From contig JAOAAX010000019.1 of assembly GCA_026418675.1 (NCBI GenBank), forward strand, positions 1-33,470: DNA of 33,470 nucleotides, written 5' to 3'. This DNA is from Chthoniobacterales bacterium. GTDB lineage: Bacteria > Verrucomicrobiota > Verrucomicrobiia > Chthoniobacterales > DYNR01. The notes under the pieces were generated by a model. The model worked only from the letters and a program-made list of their open reading frames with translations, ran no database searches and had not been told where the DNA came from. The translations under genes and the position numbers were made by a program. Of the stretch, positions 1-8,756 are shown one piece after another (position 1 is the first letter of the stretch; each line of letters starts with the position of its first letter).

Positions 1-1333
1 GGTAACCGAGGTCGAAGAGGCCATGGTGTGTGGGGCCGTCGTCGGGGCTGAGGCCGGCCCGATCCATACAGAGGACGATGGGAAGATTTTGTAGTGCGAT
101 GTCGTGAATTAGCATGTCATAGGCGCGTTGAAGGAAGGTGGAATAGATGGCGAGGAATGGGCGGATGCCGCGGGTGGCGAGGCCGCAGGCGAAGATGGCA
201 GCATGCTCTTCGGCAATGCCGACGTCGTAGAAGCGTGATGGGAATTTGGCAGCGAAGTGTGAGAGGCCTGTTCCGGAAGGCATTGCTGCGGTTATGGCGA
301 CGACGGTTGGGTCTTTTTCGGCGATTTGGCAAAGGGTTTGAGCAAAGATTTCGGAGTAGGTTGGGGAGGTGGCGGGAAAAGTTTCGCCTGTTGAGGGTTC
401 GAATTTGCCGAGTCCGTGGAATTTATCGGGCTTAGCGAGTGCGGGTGGGTAGCCTTTGCCTTTTTGGGTGAGGACATGGAGGAGGACGGGCTCGTTCTGA
501 GTTTTGAGGAATTCGAAGGTGCGGATGAGGGTGGGGATGCAGTGGCCATCAATGGGACCGTAATAACGGATACCGAAGTCCTCAAAAATGACGCTGGGGG
601 CGAGGAGGCCTTTGAGGCTTGCTTCGGCCTTGTGAGCGAATTTGCGGGCCTGTTTGCCGGCGATCCATTCGAGGAAGTTGGCGGCTTGTTCGTGGAGGTG
701 TGCATAGGCTGGGTTAGTGACTATGCGGTTGAGGTAATCGGCGATGGCACCGACGTTGCGGGAGATGGACCATTCGTTGTCGTTGAGGACGACGATGAGG
801 CGGCGAGTTGTGGAGGCGATGTTGTTGAGGGCTTCGTAGCTGACGCCACAGGTGAGGGCAGCATCGCCGACGATGGCAATGATATGTTCGTTGCCACCGA
901 GTTTATCGCGAGCGGCGGCCATGCCGAGAGCGGCGGAGAGTGCAGTGCCGGCGTGGCCTGCGCCGTAGCAGTCGTGTGGGCTTTCGGAACGGGAGAGGAA
1001 GCCGCTCAGGCCGTTGAATTGGCGGATGGTTTGGAAATTTTTGCGACGTCCTGTGAGGAGTTTATGGACGTAGCCCTGATGGCTGACATCGAAGATGAAG
1101 CGGTCGTTGGGTGTATTGAAGACGCGGTGGAGGGCGATTGTCAGTTCTACTACGCCGAGATTTGGGCCGAGATGGCCACCATTGGCGGAGACGACACGGA
1201 TGAGCTCGCGGCGGATTTCCTCCGCTAAGGTGGAGAGCTCATCTTCTCTGAGGGCTTTGAGATCGGCTGGTGAGTGGATGGAATTAAGGATGGGGGTGCT
1301 TTGAGTTTTGGAAGGCGTAGGTTCATTTGTCAT
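1..1333 (-). CDS. dxs: 1-deoxy-D-xylulose-5-phosphate synthase, 3' part cut by window edge
   Basis: DXS condenses pyruvate and glyceraldehyde-3-phosphate with thiamine diphosphate, the first step of the MEP isoprenoid pathway in the cytoplasm. The frame opens at an ATG (1331-1333) and stays open to base 1, giving about 444 of the usual 620-640 residues, so the C-terminal transketolase domain lies outside the window. Visible signatures are the N-terminal SANGGHLGPNLG stretch, FDVSHQGYVHKLLTGR, the thiamine-binding GDAALT...NDN segment, and THHGLFDLGY just before the edge, typical of the start of the pyrimidine-binding domain. It lies 66 bp downstream of xseB in the same direction. The xseB-dxs neighbourhood is known from many bacteria, often with ispA between them; here ispA is absent. 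Identification is secure. Confidence 0.96.
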   Translation of the reverse strand, partial: MTNEPTPSKTQSTPILNSIHSPADLKALREDELSTLAEEIRRELIRVVSANGGHLGPNLGVVELTIALHRVFNTPNDRFIFDVSHQGYVHKLLTGRRKNFQTIRQFNGLSGFLSRSESPHDCYGAGHAGTALSAALGMAAARDKLGGNEHIIAIVGDAALTCGVSYEALNNIASTTRRLIVVLNDNEWSISRNVGAIADYLNRIVTNPAYAHLHEQAANFLEWIAGKQARKFAHKAEASLKGLLAPSVIFEDFGIRYYGPIDGHCIPTLIRTFEFLKTQNEPVLLHVLTQKGKGYPPALAKPDKFHGLGKFEPSTGETFPATSPTYSEIFAQTLCQIAEKDPTVVAITAAMPSGTGLSHFAAKFPSRFYDVGIAEEHAAIFACGLATRGIRPFLAIYSTFLQRAYDMLIHDIALQNLPIVLCMDRAGLSPDDGPTHHGLFDLGY

Positions 1334-1399
1334 TCTTATTGAGCCGTGCCTGCTTGGAGAAGAGGAGTGAGGAGTTGCGAAGGGAAGAGGAGGTGGTGG

Positions 1400-1705
1400 T
1401 TAAAATGGATAATCGGATGCTTTTTGTGTGCGGAGAGAGGATGAGGGATTACTTGTTGGTGGAGAGATTTCTTTGGTTTGAGGGGAGCCGTCAAGGGATT
1501 TGGTGACGAGGAGGATTTTGCGTTCGGCTTCTTCGAGGCGTTGTTGGCAGATTTTGACGAGAGCTGCACCTTCTTCGTAAAGGGTGAGGAGGCTGTCGAG
1601 AGGGAGGTTGCCTTCCTCCATTGTGTGGACAATTTTTTCGAGGCGGTAGAGAGCTTCCTCGATGGTAGGTTTTTGGTTTGTGGTGGGTGATTCGTTCTCC
1701 GTCAT
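1400..1705 (-). CDS. xseB: Exodeoxyribonuclease VII small subunit
   Basis: This is the small subunit of exonuclease VII, which with XseA degrades single-stranded DNA to short oligonucleotides in the cytoplasm. The protein has 101 residues. Its core has the family pattern: TIEEALYRLEKIVHTMEEGNLPL, then LYEEGAALVKICQQRLEEAERKI, two helices of a coiled-coil hairpin. After about residue 70 a low-complexity Ser/Thr/Pro tail extends beyond the usual 70-85 residue length. It starts at ATG 1703-1705 and lies upstream of dxs in the same orientation, probably in one transcript. No xseA is in the window. The tail may be dispensable. The family call rests on the well-conserved core. Confidence 0.93.
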   Translation of the reverse strand: MTENESPTTNQKPTIEEALYRLEKIVHTMEEGNLPLDSLLTLYEEGAALVKICQQRLEEAERKILLVTKSLDGSPQTKEISPPTSNPSSSLRTQKASDYPF

Positions 1706-1835
1706 AGGAACTGAGGATTTTGGGATTGTAGAGGGAGGAGAGGGAAGAAAGGTATAGGGCGGTTAGAGGAGCTGGGGAATGCGTTGGATCGAGGGGATTG
1801 CAGGGATGTGAGCTTACGTTTCTATATGGGTTGAG

Positions 1836-3557
1836 TTACTGGTTTGATCGGAGGAGCCAGCGCTCGGAGTCTGCGAAGAGGATGCATTCGCCGGCGATAG
1901 GAAGAGGGGTAAAGGATTTGAGGAAGAATCCTTGTGTGTTTGGTGGGCGAGTTATAAGCTGGGCCCAGTTGCGGTAAACGCCTTTGTAGATTTGGGATAA
2001 GAGAGGCTGGTTGCCTGTAAGAGGCGTGAGATAAAGACCTGTTACCGGCTCGCCGAGGACGCGATAGTCGTTGATTCTTGAGAGTGTGCGTGGGGTGTCT
2101 GGAAGGAGGATTGTCTTGCGATTGGCATACCAGGCGATAGCCCAAGGCATGTCGGAACAAAGGACTTCGTGGTCTTTATACCAATGGCTGAATGCTGCAA
2201 GGAAAGGAGGAACGTAAGGGGGCCAATGGATGCGCGGGGGTTTGAGGAGAATAAGAGTGAAGAGCATGGGGAGAGCGACGAGGAAGAGAATTCCTAAGCG
2301 GAAGAGGAAATCGAGGAAGTAGCTATCGAGGTCGAGACGGTTCCAAAGGACAACCAGGAACGCTGAACCGAAGTAAGAGAAAGGAGCAATGAAGATAACG
2401 TGAAATTGGTTTGGGGAGACGGGGTCTTCGCCCACACCAAAAATTGCAATGCCGAGGAAAATTGACAGCCACATAGCGAGGAGTAACCAGCGAAAGTGCT
2501 CGGTGATGGGACTGCGGAAACGGTGGAGGAGTGAAGCAAAGAAAAAAATCGCTGCGATGTTTAAGCCAAGGAAGGAGAAAAGCTTGCTGGCTTGGTTGAT
2601 GATTCCGTCTTGGATTTTGGAGCGTAAGCCACGGGCGCCTGCTCGAAGGTCGAGCCCGAATTCGCGCATAATTTTAAGTTCAGGTTGGTTGCCCGGGTCG
2701 AGAGCAGTGAAGATTGAGATGCCGAAAGGATTTCCACAGACTTGATAGTTCCGATAGAGCCAAGGGGTAAGAGCGCAGAGGAAGAGGAACGCACCGAGGA
2801 GGAGAGGAAGGAAATTTTGGCGAAAGAGGAAGAAGGCCGCGATGATCCAGCCGAGGAAAAGGCATGCCGCGAGGCCATGGGCGAGTGTGGCCAGGGCGAG
2901 GGCAAGGGCCGCCAAAGGTAACCATAGCCAGAGGAGAGCTGGATTGGACTCGCGGACTTTGAAGGCGAAAATCGTGAATAAGCAGTTGAGAGAGAAGAAA
3001 AAGAGGACGATCATGTGTGGGAGGCCGGAGAGGGAGAATTGCCAGTAAAGGTCAGTGAGGACAATTGCTGCGGTGCCCAAGGCCGCGAGTTTAGCGTCGA
3101 AGAGGAGGCGTCCGACGAAATAAAAAACGACCGCAGAGAGTAAAAAGAAAATGAAGGAGGATAGGATGATGAGACGGTCGCAGACATAAACGATATCGAG
3201 AGGGTTCATTTGCCAGTGGTCCTTGGCAAGGGCGAGGAAGAAGGAGTTGATGTAAGGAGCAAGTGGCTGGTGAGAGAAGTCGGGGAAATTGCCTTGTGGC
3301 ATAGATTTGCCGGAGCGTTCGAGTTGCCACAGAGCGAGAGGGCGGATGTATTTGGTAGAGAAACCATTGCCGGCTGCTATGGAGCGAGCGATTTGGGCTT
3401 GGTCCATAGCATCGGGATGGCGGAGGCCAGCGAATTGAATAAAGAAGTAGATTGCAGCAAGTGCGAGAAAGAGTGCAAAGAGTGCGGCGATGCGGAAAAA
3501 GGGTTCAAGCTTGCCTTGTTCTATTGAGTGGAGGATATTTTGTGCGGTTAGTTCCAT
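1836..3557 (-). CDS. GT-C fold membrane glycosyltransferase (GT39/GT83-like)
   Basis: A 573-residue polytopic membrane protein with roughly ten or more hydrophobic segments, beginning at about residue 22. After the first helix comes RHPDAMDQAQIARSIAAGNGF (residues 46-66). An acidic first external loop followed by 'A..IA.G.GF' is typical of GT-C enzymes such as ArnT/PMT relatives, which move sugars from polyprenyl-phosphate donors to lipid or protein acceptors at the outer face of the inner membrane. D49 and D52 are the candidate catalytic acidic residues. A soluble C-terminal part follows from about residue 430 (DHEVLCSDMPWAIAWYANR, LGEPVTGLYLTPL). Substrate and acceptor cannot be read from the sequence. 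It lies between xseB and a response regulator, both in the same direction. The fold is fairly certain; the exact family is inferred. Confidence 0.7.
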   Translation of the reverse strand: MELTAQNILHSIEQGKLEPFFRIAALFALFLALAAIYFFIQFAGLRHPDAMDQAQIARSIAAGNGFSTKYIRPLALWQLERSGKSMPQGNFPDFSHQPLAPYINSFFLALAKDHWQMNPLDIVYVCDRLIILSSFIFFLLSAVVFYFVGRLLFDAKLAALGTAAIVLTDLYWQFSLSGLPHMIVLFFFSLNCLFTIFAFKVRESNPALLWLWLPLAALALALATLAHGLAACLFLGWIIAAFFLFRQNFLPLLLGAFLFLCALTPWLYRNYQVCGNPFGISIFTALDPGNQPELKIMREFGLDLRAGARGLRSKIQDGIINQASKLFSFLGLNIAAIFFFASLLHRFRSPITEHFRWLLLAMWLSIFLGIAIFGVGEDPVSPNQFHVIFIAPFSYFGSAFLVVLWNRLDLDSYFLDFLFRLGILFLVALPMLFTLILLKPPRIHWPPYVPPFLAAFSHWYKDHEVLCSDMPWAIAWYANRKTILLPDTPRTLSRINDYRVLGEPVTGLYLTPLTGNQPLLSQIYKGVYRNWAQLITRPPNTQGFFLKSFTPLPIAGECILFADSERWLLRSNQ

Positions 3558-3605
3558 TTTTGGTGTTCCTGTGAAAGGAAAGGCGTGAGGGTTTAGAGAG
3601 TGGGT

Positions 3606-5033
3606 TTAAGAGGAGTGAGGGGGGGAAATTTTAAGTTCTTCGAGTCGGCGATAGAGGGTGCGGCGACTGATTCCGAGGAGTTTTGCTGCTTGCGAACGGT
3701 TTCCACGAGTTTGTTTTAGTGCTTGTAGAATGAGCGAGCGCTCGTTTTGGTCAAGATTCAAAGTTGGAGTAGTGGGAGGAGAAGGAGTGAGTGTTGGGAT
3801 TGAAGAGGGTGAATTGGTAGGATGAAATGGTTCTGGAGAGACTGTGGTGGGGTTTTGCAAGGACTCGGGCAAATCGGCGAGGGTGATGCGAGAGCCGGTG
3901 GCCATAACAACGCCATGTTCAACGGCAGCGCGAAGTTCACGAACATTACCTGGCCAATGGTAAGAGAGGAGACGAGACATAGCTTCCGGAGTGAATTGGC
4001 GGAGTGGCTTACCATTTTCGAGGCTGGATTCGCGGAGGAAAGCTTGAGCGAGGAGTGGGATGTCGCCGGGACGCTCGCGTAAAGGTGGCATACGGATGCG
4101 GACGACGTTGAGTCGGAAGTAGAGGTCTTCGCGGAAAGTGCCCTCAGCGACCATTTGCTGGAGGTTGCGATTGGTTGCAGCGATGAGGCGTATGTCGGCA
4201 TGAAGTGTTTGATTGCCGCCGACGCGCTCGAAGGTGCGCTCGCCAAGGAAGCGGAGGATTTTGACTTGGGTAGTGGAATCAATTTCGCCGATTTCATCCA
4301 AAAAGAGAGTGCCGCCGTCGGCTTGCTCGAAGCGGCCGATACGACGTTCGAGGGCGCCAGTGAAGGCTCCTTTTTCGTGGCCGAAGAGTTCGCTTTCGAG
4401 GAGTTGAGGGGAAAGAGCGGCGCAGTGGACGGCGATGAAGGGTTTGTCTGCGCGGTTGCTAAGAGCGTGGATAGCCCGCGCGGCAAGTTCTTTGCCGGTG
4501 CCACTTTCGCCTTCGATGAGGACTGTTGCTCGGGATGGGGCGACTTGGCGGATGGTTTCGAAAACCCTAACCATAACTTCAGACTGACCGATCATGTTTT
4601 CCAAGCCACGGGGATTTTCGACTTTGCGGCGGAGTTCGAGGTTTTCGTTGCGCAATTCGCGTTCACGCAAAGCTCTTTTTACGAGGAGTTCGAGTCGTTC
4701 TAAATTAATGGGTTTGGTAACGAAGTCATAAGCGCCACGTTTCATGGCCTCGACGGCTGTATCTACGGAACCGTAGGCAGTCATCATAATACAGATTGGT
4801 GGAGATTCGAGGTTGAGGGCTTTCTGGAGAAGATCCATGCCGCTTGAGGAGCCGAGGCGTAGGTCTGTGAGGAGGAGGTCTATTTTTTCTTCTGTTAGCA
4901 ACTGGAGTGCGGATTCGGGATTAGAAGCTACGAAGACGTCGAAATCGTTTTCGAAAATAGCACGCAGGCCATCGCGGGTGTGTTTTTCGTCGTCAACTAT
5001 GAGGAGAGTTGGACGTTTTTTTAACTTCGACAT
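3606..5033 (-). CDS. NtrC-family sigma-54-dependent response regulator
   Basis: A transcription activator with all three modules intact. The receiver domain (residues 1-120) has acidic pair D14/D15, phosphoacceptor D57 in LLLTDLRLG, T85 and K107. The central AAA+ domain (about 148-375) has Walker A GESGTGKE (175-182), the sigma-54 contact loop GAFTGA (222-227), Walker B GGTLFLDEIGE (240-250) and FREDLYFRLNV. A Ser/Pro/Thr-rich linker leads to a Fis-type helix-turn-helix (GNRSQAAKLLGISRRTLYRRL). I chose ATG 5033 (475 residues) because MSKLKKRPTLLIVDDE is the usual family beginning; an in-frame start eight codons earlier is possible. By family knowledge it would remodel RNA polymerase with RpoN. 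No histidine kinase gene lies in the window, so its signal is unknown. Confidence 0.92.
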   Translation of the reverse strand: MSKLKKRPTLLIVDDEKHTRDGLRAIFENDFDVFVASNPESALQLLTEEKIDLLLTDLRLGSSSGMDLLQKALNLESPPICIMMTAYGSVDTAVEAMKRGAYDFVTKPINLERLELLVKRALRERELRNENLELRRKVENPRGLENMIGQSEVMVRVFETIRQVAPSRATVLIEGESGTGKELAARAIHALSNRADKPFIAVHCAALSPQLLESELFGHEKGAFTGALERRIGRFEQADGGTLFLDEIGEIDSTTQVKILRFLGERTFERVGGNQTLHADIRLIAATNRNLQQMVAEGTFREDLYFRLNVVRIRMPPLRERPGDIPLLAQAFLRESSLENGKPLRQFTPEAMSRLLSYHWPGNVRELRAAVEHGVVMATGSRITLADLPESLQNPTTVSPEPFHPTNSPSSIPTLTPSPPTTPTLNLDQNERSLILQALKQTRGNRSQAAKLLGISRRTLYRRLEELKISPPHSS

Positions 5034-5220
5034 TTGACGTTTAAGTCTAAATAACAATGAATTGTGGGTATATAAGTCGGTATTCTAATGAGTTGGCCAA
5101 TGGTTTGGTAAAGTTTTCGATGTAGAGGAATAAAGTTTAATCGGGTGCGATAGCTTGGCTTTTATTTTGGAATGTTTGGAGGACTGAGGGGATATATGGA
5201 AATTTTATTTAGAAAAATTG

Positions 5221-5790
5221 CTAATTTTTGGAGGTATCATCTGGGCAATTGGAAATGAGTTGCATTTTAGGCCCGAAGATTGAAAGCAACTTTTGCCAAG
5301 CGTTTTCTGGTTCTTGAGGGTTAAAAGCTGCGAGGAGCTGTGGTAGGACGATCCAAGAATTATGCTGGATTTCATTTTCTAATTGACCAGGGGCCCAGCC
5401 GGAATGGCCGACGAAGAGACGGAGGTGAGGGGACCAATCTTCAGGAATGTCTTCTATTTCGATTTTGTTGTCGAAAAAGCGGAATTCGTAAGTTTCTGAA
5501 TCGGGTTTGACACGGATACCGAGGATTATGATTTGCTCTGGAGTGACGGGACCACCGTAAAAGAAACGGGTTTGTGCAATGTGGCTATCCAGTTTTGCGG
5601 TGGATATCTCACCGAGGCAGACAGGTAAAGGGCGATTGAGAACGAAACCTAAAGCTCCTTCTTTGCGGCTGTGGTGGTGGAGGTAAACAACGGTTTTGCG
5701 GAAGTTAGGGTCAAGCAAAACTGGTGAGGCAGCAAGGACATAACCGGACATGTTTTCGGGTAACTGAATGTTTTCCGCGCTATTACTCAT
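5221..5790 (-). CDS. YqgE/AlgH family protein (DUF179)
   Basis: The opening MSGYVLAASPVLLDPNFRKTVVYLHHHS, the following GALGFVLNRPL, and FYGGPVTPEQIIIL and LFVGHSGWAPGQLENEI are hallmark segments of the YqgE/AlgH family. These are conserved cytoplasmic proteins of about 185 residues whose function is poorly defined (once linked to alginate regulation in Pseudomonas). ATG 5790 gives 189 residues, matching the family. A TTG at 5833-5835, preceded by a GAGG-like site, would add 15 residues without obvious homology, so the true start is uncertain. The gene lies 187 bp upstream of the response regulator and just downstream of the tRNA gene, all on the minus strand. The family is secure; the biological role is not known. 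Confidence 0.88.
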   Translation of the reverse strand: MSNSAENIQLPENMSGYVLAASPVLLDPNFRKTVVYLHHHSRKEGALGFVLNRPLPVCLGEISTAKLDSHIAQTRFFYGGPVTPEQIIILGIRVKPDSETYEFRFFDNKIEIEDIPEDWSPHLRLFVGHSGWAPGQLENEIQHNSWIVLPQLLAAFNPQEPENAWQKLLSIFGPKMQLISNCPDDTSKN

Positions 5791-5897
5791 AGAGGTTGGT
5801 TGAGTGACTGGGATGGCCTTTTGGGGATTAAACAAGGATCCTCAAAAAGTTCTGTTATGAATGGAGTGGTGAGGAGGAATGATGCTTGAGGTTTAGA

Positions 5898-5974
5898 TGG
5901 TCGGGCTGGCGGGATTTGAACCCACGGCCTCTGCGTCCCGAACGCAGCGCTCTACCAAGCTAAGCTACAGCCCG
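5898..5974 (-). tRNA. tRNA-Pro(CGG), CCA encoded
   Basis: Read on the minus strand from 5974, the sequence folds as a cloverleaf. The acceptor stem CGGGCTG pairs with CAGCCCG and is followed by discriminator A and an encoded CCA. The D arm contains GCTTAGCTTGGTAGAGC. The anticodon stem CTGCG/CGCAG encloses loop TTCGGGA, giving anticodon CGG (reads CCG, proline). The variable region is short and the T arm is GTGGG-TTCAAAT-CCCGC. No disruption is seen. It stands alone between the YqgE gene and the ATP-grasp-like gene. tRNA genes can serve as integration sites, but I see no integrase or duplicated 3' end nearby. Confidence 0.96.
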
Positions 5975-6050
5975 GTTGTCGAACCCCTGTAAAATTTTGT
6001 CTGAGTGTGGGTAAAATTCAAGCTTAGGTCGTTATTTCCAAGGATAAGGA

Positions 6051-7433
6051 TTACTGGGAGGAAGTGGTGGCCGGGCAGAGGACTGCATCCTTCATACCAT
6101 GGAGAATTTTTTTATCGGCGGGGCAGAGTGTGACTAGAGCTCCCCCAAGGAGGATTTGTTTATCGTTTGCGAAATAAAAGGGGCAAATTCTGGCCCGCAT
6201 CAAAGAACTATGGATTGCGTCGTCTTCTTTTGAAAGATAGTGGCAAGGGAGGAGGATGCTTTGGCGGTATTCCTGGAGAATGTAAGGTTGGTCTGGGAAA
6301 GAATTGAGTGCGTTGTGGAGGCTTTTAATCCATTGGTGGGAGGGGATGTCGTGACCGATGACGACACCTCTGGCACCCCATGCTTTTTCCGAGAAGCCGC
6401 TAATTTTAATGACAAGTTGTCTTTTCTTTTGGCTAAAGTTTTCGAGTTCACACCACGAATGGATTTCAAGTCCTGGGTAAACAGCTTGTGGTGGCAATGG
6501 CTCAGGGTTGAGCAGCCAGGTTCGTGGGATGACTTTTTGGAGGGCGTGGAAGATTCCGCTGCCGAGTTCGCGTTGCCAAAAATTTTCGAGTGGTTTAAGC
6601 CAGAAAAGAGCAAACCAGAGTTTTTCCTCCAGAAAAGCTTTTGGGGGAGGGGTTATAAAAAATTTGCCCTGAGCTGCTTGGTTAAGGATTAGCTGAGCGG
6701 AAGGGATGTTGGGGAGATCAAACAACTCAAAGAATCTGTAGATTTTTGGCTGCCAAGGACCTTGCCAGTCTTGTGAGCGAACGAGATAGGTTCCGAAATT
6801 GGCTTTCGTTAGAGCTGAGGCAAGCCACTCCATCTCTGGACGGTAGGAGGAGGCTTCGTTGCTGACGAAGATGTCTGCTCCCCCCTGGAGGATGGAGGAG
6901 AAGCCATTCAACATGCCGTCATGGCCGCCGAGGACAGGAAAGCCTTCGCCTGAGTAAACTTCGTTAAACCATGCAGTGAGGCCAATTCCGCCTGGGACGT
7001 TGTCAATTTCGGTGATAAAATAACCGTTTTCAGAAAGGATAATATCTGGACGAATAACTCCATAAACTTGCTCGCGGAAGAGCTTTGCACGGCCGAGAGA
7101 GATGATTTCTTGAGGTTTGCCAGCATCGAGGAGTTGCGCGATCCAGGAAGGGGCTTTTCCCTTGGTGCTGAGGTGGTAGAGGAGATTGCAGGCTTTAAGG
7201 AATTTCCAAAGTCTGTAACCGAGTTTCTCGAGATCTTTGGCAAGATAAACTGGGAGAGGAAAAGGGTAGGGCGAGGTTAGCCATGAGTGGTTGGCGAAAA
7301 GCCCCCCTGAAGGGATTTTATTTTGGATACGTAGAGCGATTTCACGTGCTGTATTGGCGGAAAGACTAAAGGGGAGTTGGGTGGGAGCAGGTGACAAATC
7401 TATCTCTTTATGAGGATTGCTGATGGGAGACAT
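6051..7433 (-). CDS. Uncharacterised protein, ATP-grasp-like
   Basis: A 460-residue soluble protein that I do not recognise by name. Segments suggest an ATP-grasp fold of the glutathionylspermidine-synthase type: GVIRPDIILSENGYFITEID (residues 125-144), then NVPGGIGLT (145-153), resembling the 'RPD...G....EIN' substrate-side strand; VIKISG with K343 followed by AWGARGVVIG, resembling the nucleotide-binding lysine and flexible glycine loop; PYILQEY (383-389); and the C-terminal ARICPFYF and ILLGGALVTLCP. By analogy it would form an amide or peptide-type bond with ATP, but this is inference and the substrate is unknown. It begins at ATG 7433, 28 bp downstream of ruvA, and ends near the tRNA gene. 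Neighbours do not suggest a pathway. Confidence 0.5.
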   Translation of the reverse strand: MSPISNPHKEIDLSPAPTQLPFSLSANTAREIALRIQNKIPSGGLFANHSWLTSPYPFPLPVYLAKDLEKLGYRLWKFLKACNLLYHLSTKGKAPSWIAQLLDAGKPQEIISLGRAKLFREQVYGVIRPDIILSENGYFITEIDNVPGGIGLTAWFNEVYSGEGFPVLGGHDGMLNGFSSILQGGADIFVSNEASSYRPEMEWLASALTKANFGTYLVRSQDWQGPWQPKIYRFFELFDLPNIPSAQLILNQAAQGKFFITPPPKAFLEEKLWFALFWLKPLENFWQRELGSGIFHALQKVIPRTWLLNPEPLPPQAVYPGLEIHSWCELENFSQKKRQLVIKISGFSEKAWGARGVVIGHDIPSHQWIKSLHNALNSFPDQPYILQEYRQSILLPCHYLSKEDDAIHSSLMRARICPFYFANDKQILLGGALVTLCPADKKILHGMKDAVLCPATTSSQ

Positions 7434-7461
7434 GGAGCATATTTGGAATTTAATTTGAAAT

Positions 7462-8046
7462 TTAGGAAAGGGATTTCAGGGCGTGGCGGACGAGTTCTTC
7501 AGCAGAGGAGGAATGACCAGCTAGGATTGCAGAGCGGACGGCCTGAGAGGCATCGGATTGTCTGAAACCAAGGGAGACGAGGGCGAGGATTGCGTCGGAG
7601 GCGAAGGGATTTGATATTGGTTGGGAGGGTGCGTTAGTGGCTTCAGGGAGGTGGTCTTTGAGTTCAAGTATGATACGTTCGGCCGTTTTTTTTCCGACGC
7701 CGTGAATTTTGGACAAGCGGGTTACATCGGCGGAGATGACAGCGGTGCGGAATTCCTCAACAGACATTCCGCTAAGGATGTTGAGGGCGGTTTTAGGTCC
7801 GACATTGGGGATTCGTTGGACGAGGAGGAGGAAAAGATCGCGTTCCTCCTGGGTGGCGAATCCATAGAGGTTAACGGAATCTTCGCGGATAGTGAGATGG
7901 GTCAGGAGTTGGACTGGATTTCCGATGGGTGGGAGTTTGTTGTAACTTGATAAAGGGATGGTGAGCTGGAAGCCGATGCCCCCGACGTCCACGATGATTT
8001 GAGTGGGTAGGGCTTTTACAAGACGTCCCTCGATTTGGGCAATCAC
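7462..8046 (-). CDS. ruvA: Holliday junction branch migration protein RuvA
   Basis: RuvA binds four-way DNA junctions as a tetramer and loads the RuvB motor during recombinational repair. The 194-residue length is typical. Domain I (MIAQIEGRLVKALPTQIIVDVGGIGFQLTIP) is an OB fold. Domain II has two helix-hairpin-helix motifs, VQRIPNVGPKTALNILSG and LSKIHGVGKKTAERIILELK. The C-terminal domain III (AILALVSLGFRQSDASQAVR) is the RuvB-contacting part, and a flexible linker with APSQPISNPF precedes it. The start is ATG 8044-8046. Neither ruvB nor ruvC is in the window, so the common ruvCAB cluster is split here. It is followed 28 bp later by the ATP-grasp-like gene. Confidence 0.96.
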   Translation of the reverse strand: MIAQIEGRLVKALPTQIIVDVGGIGFQLTIPLSSYNKLPPIGNPVQLLTHLTIREDSVNLYGFATQEERDLFLLLVQRIPNVGPKTALNILSGMSVEEFRTAVISADVTRLSKIHGVGKKTAERIILELKDHLPEATNAPSQPISNPFASDAILALVSLGFRQSDASQAVRSAILAGHSSSAEELVRHALKSLS

Positions 8047-8187
8047 GGGAGAATTTTTAGGATAACTTTAAGAGCTTGGCAAATGTGCACAGGGAGAGGG
8101 GGAGTGTAATTAAGAAAAAGGAGTTAGACTTTGGCTGGAGGAGAGGTAGGAAGGAAGAGTTGATTAAAGAATTTCGTGTGGGAATTT

Positions 8188-8688
8188 CTAGTTGGCGGAT
8201 TGGTTGGGAATGGAGGGGGATGAGAATTGTGTTGTGAAGATTTTTTCAATGGCATTTTTACGGAAGTCGAAAATGCGTTGGAGTTTGGGAGCAATTAGGG
8301 GGCCGTGGAGGAATTTAGTGAGCGGAGAGAAGGGCAAAACATAGTGGATGCGGTCGGTTATTGTAACTGAAGTGGCTGTTGCAGGTTGGAAGAAATGCTC
8401 GTGATGCCAGACTGCGTAAGGGCCAACACGTTGTTCGTCAACGAAGTAAAATGGCTCGCGGACATGGGTGATTTCTGTGAGCCATGTGACGGGGATACCA
8501 AAGAGGGGAGTTACCCGATATTCAATAATGAGGCCGGGGTAGATTCTTTCTGGCAAATTGGAACGGATGGAGAAGTTTAATTCGGGAGGAGTAATTTTGG
8601 GGAGGTTTTGTGGATTTGAGAAAAAGGACCAGATGTCTGATAAGTTTCCTGGGATCGTTTGTTTGCGTTCGAGGCAATAGATCATCAA
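8188..8688 (-). CDS. SRPBCC (START/Bet v1-like) ligand-binding protein
   Basis: A 166-residue protein whose sequence follows the SRPBCC layout: CLERKQTIPGNLSDIWSFFSNPQNLPKITPPEL at the start (first strand and helix), an internal VTWLTEITHVREPFYFVDEQ and WHHEHFFQP, and a long C-terminal helix FDFRKNAIEKIF. This subfamily is often annotated simply as SRPBCC protein; ligand and function are unknown. It starts at ATG 8688, with a second Met codon next. It follows glnD by 68 bp on the same strand and precedes ruvA by 141 bp, so it may be read from the glnD transcript. The fold call is fairly confident; no biochemical role can be inferred. Confidence 0.75.
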   Translation of the reverse strand: MMIYCLERKQTIPGNLSDIWSFFSNPQNLPKITPPELNFSIRSNLPERIYPGLIIEYRVTPLFGIPVTWLTEITHVREPFYFVDEQRVGPYAVWHHEHFFQPATATSVTITDRIHYVLPFSPLTKFLHGPLIAPKLQRIFDFRKNAIEKIFTTQFSSPSIPNQSAN

Positions 8689-8756
8689 AATTTTTACGAG
8701 TAAAGAAAGGGAGAAGTTTCCCTGTTACTAGGACAGAGATTTGGAGGAAGTGTGTT

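Noticed and set aside
416-1228. Plus-strand open frame of 270 codons opposite dxs
   Set aside because: Acidic, Gly/Ala/Glu/Val-rich composition without motifs; it mirrors the conserved dxs frame on the minus strand and arises from the G-rich strand bias.
3758-4504. Minus-strand open frame of 248 codons overlapping the response regulator
   Set aside because: Out of frame with the AAA+ domain gene, whose motifs are all intact; composition is Ser/Pro/Ala-rich noise.
4155-4703. Plus-strand open frame of 182 codons opposite the response regulator
   Set aside because: Antisense to an unmistakable conserved domain and lacks any recognisable motif or ribosome site.
5898-5974. tRNA-Pro as an integration site of a mobile element
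   Set aside because: No integrase, no repeat of the tRNA 3' end and only housekeeping genes on both sides.
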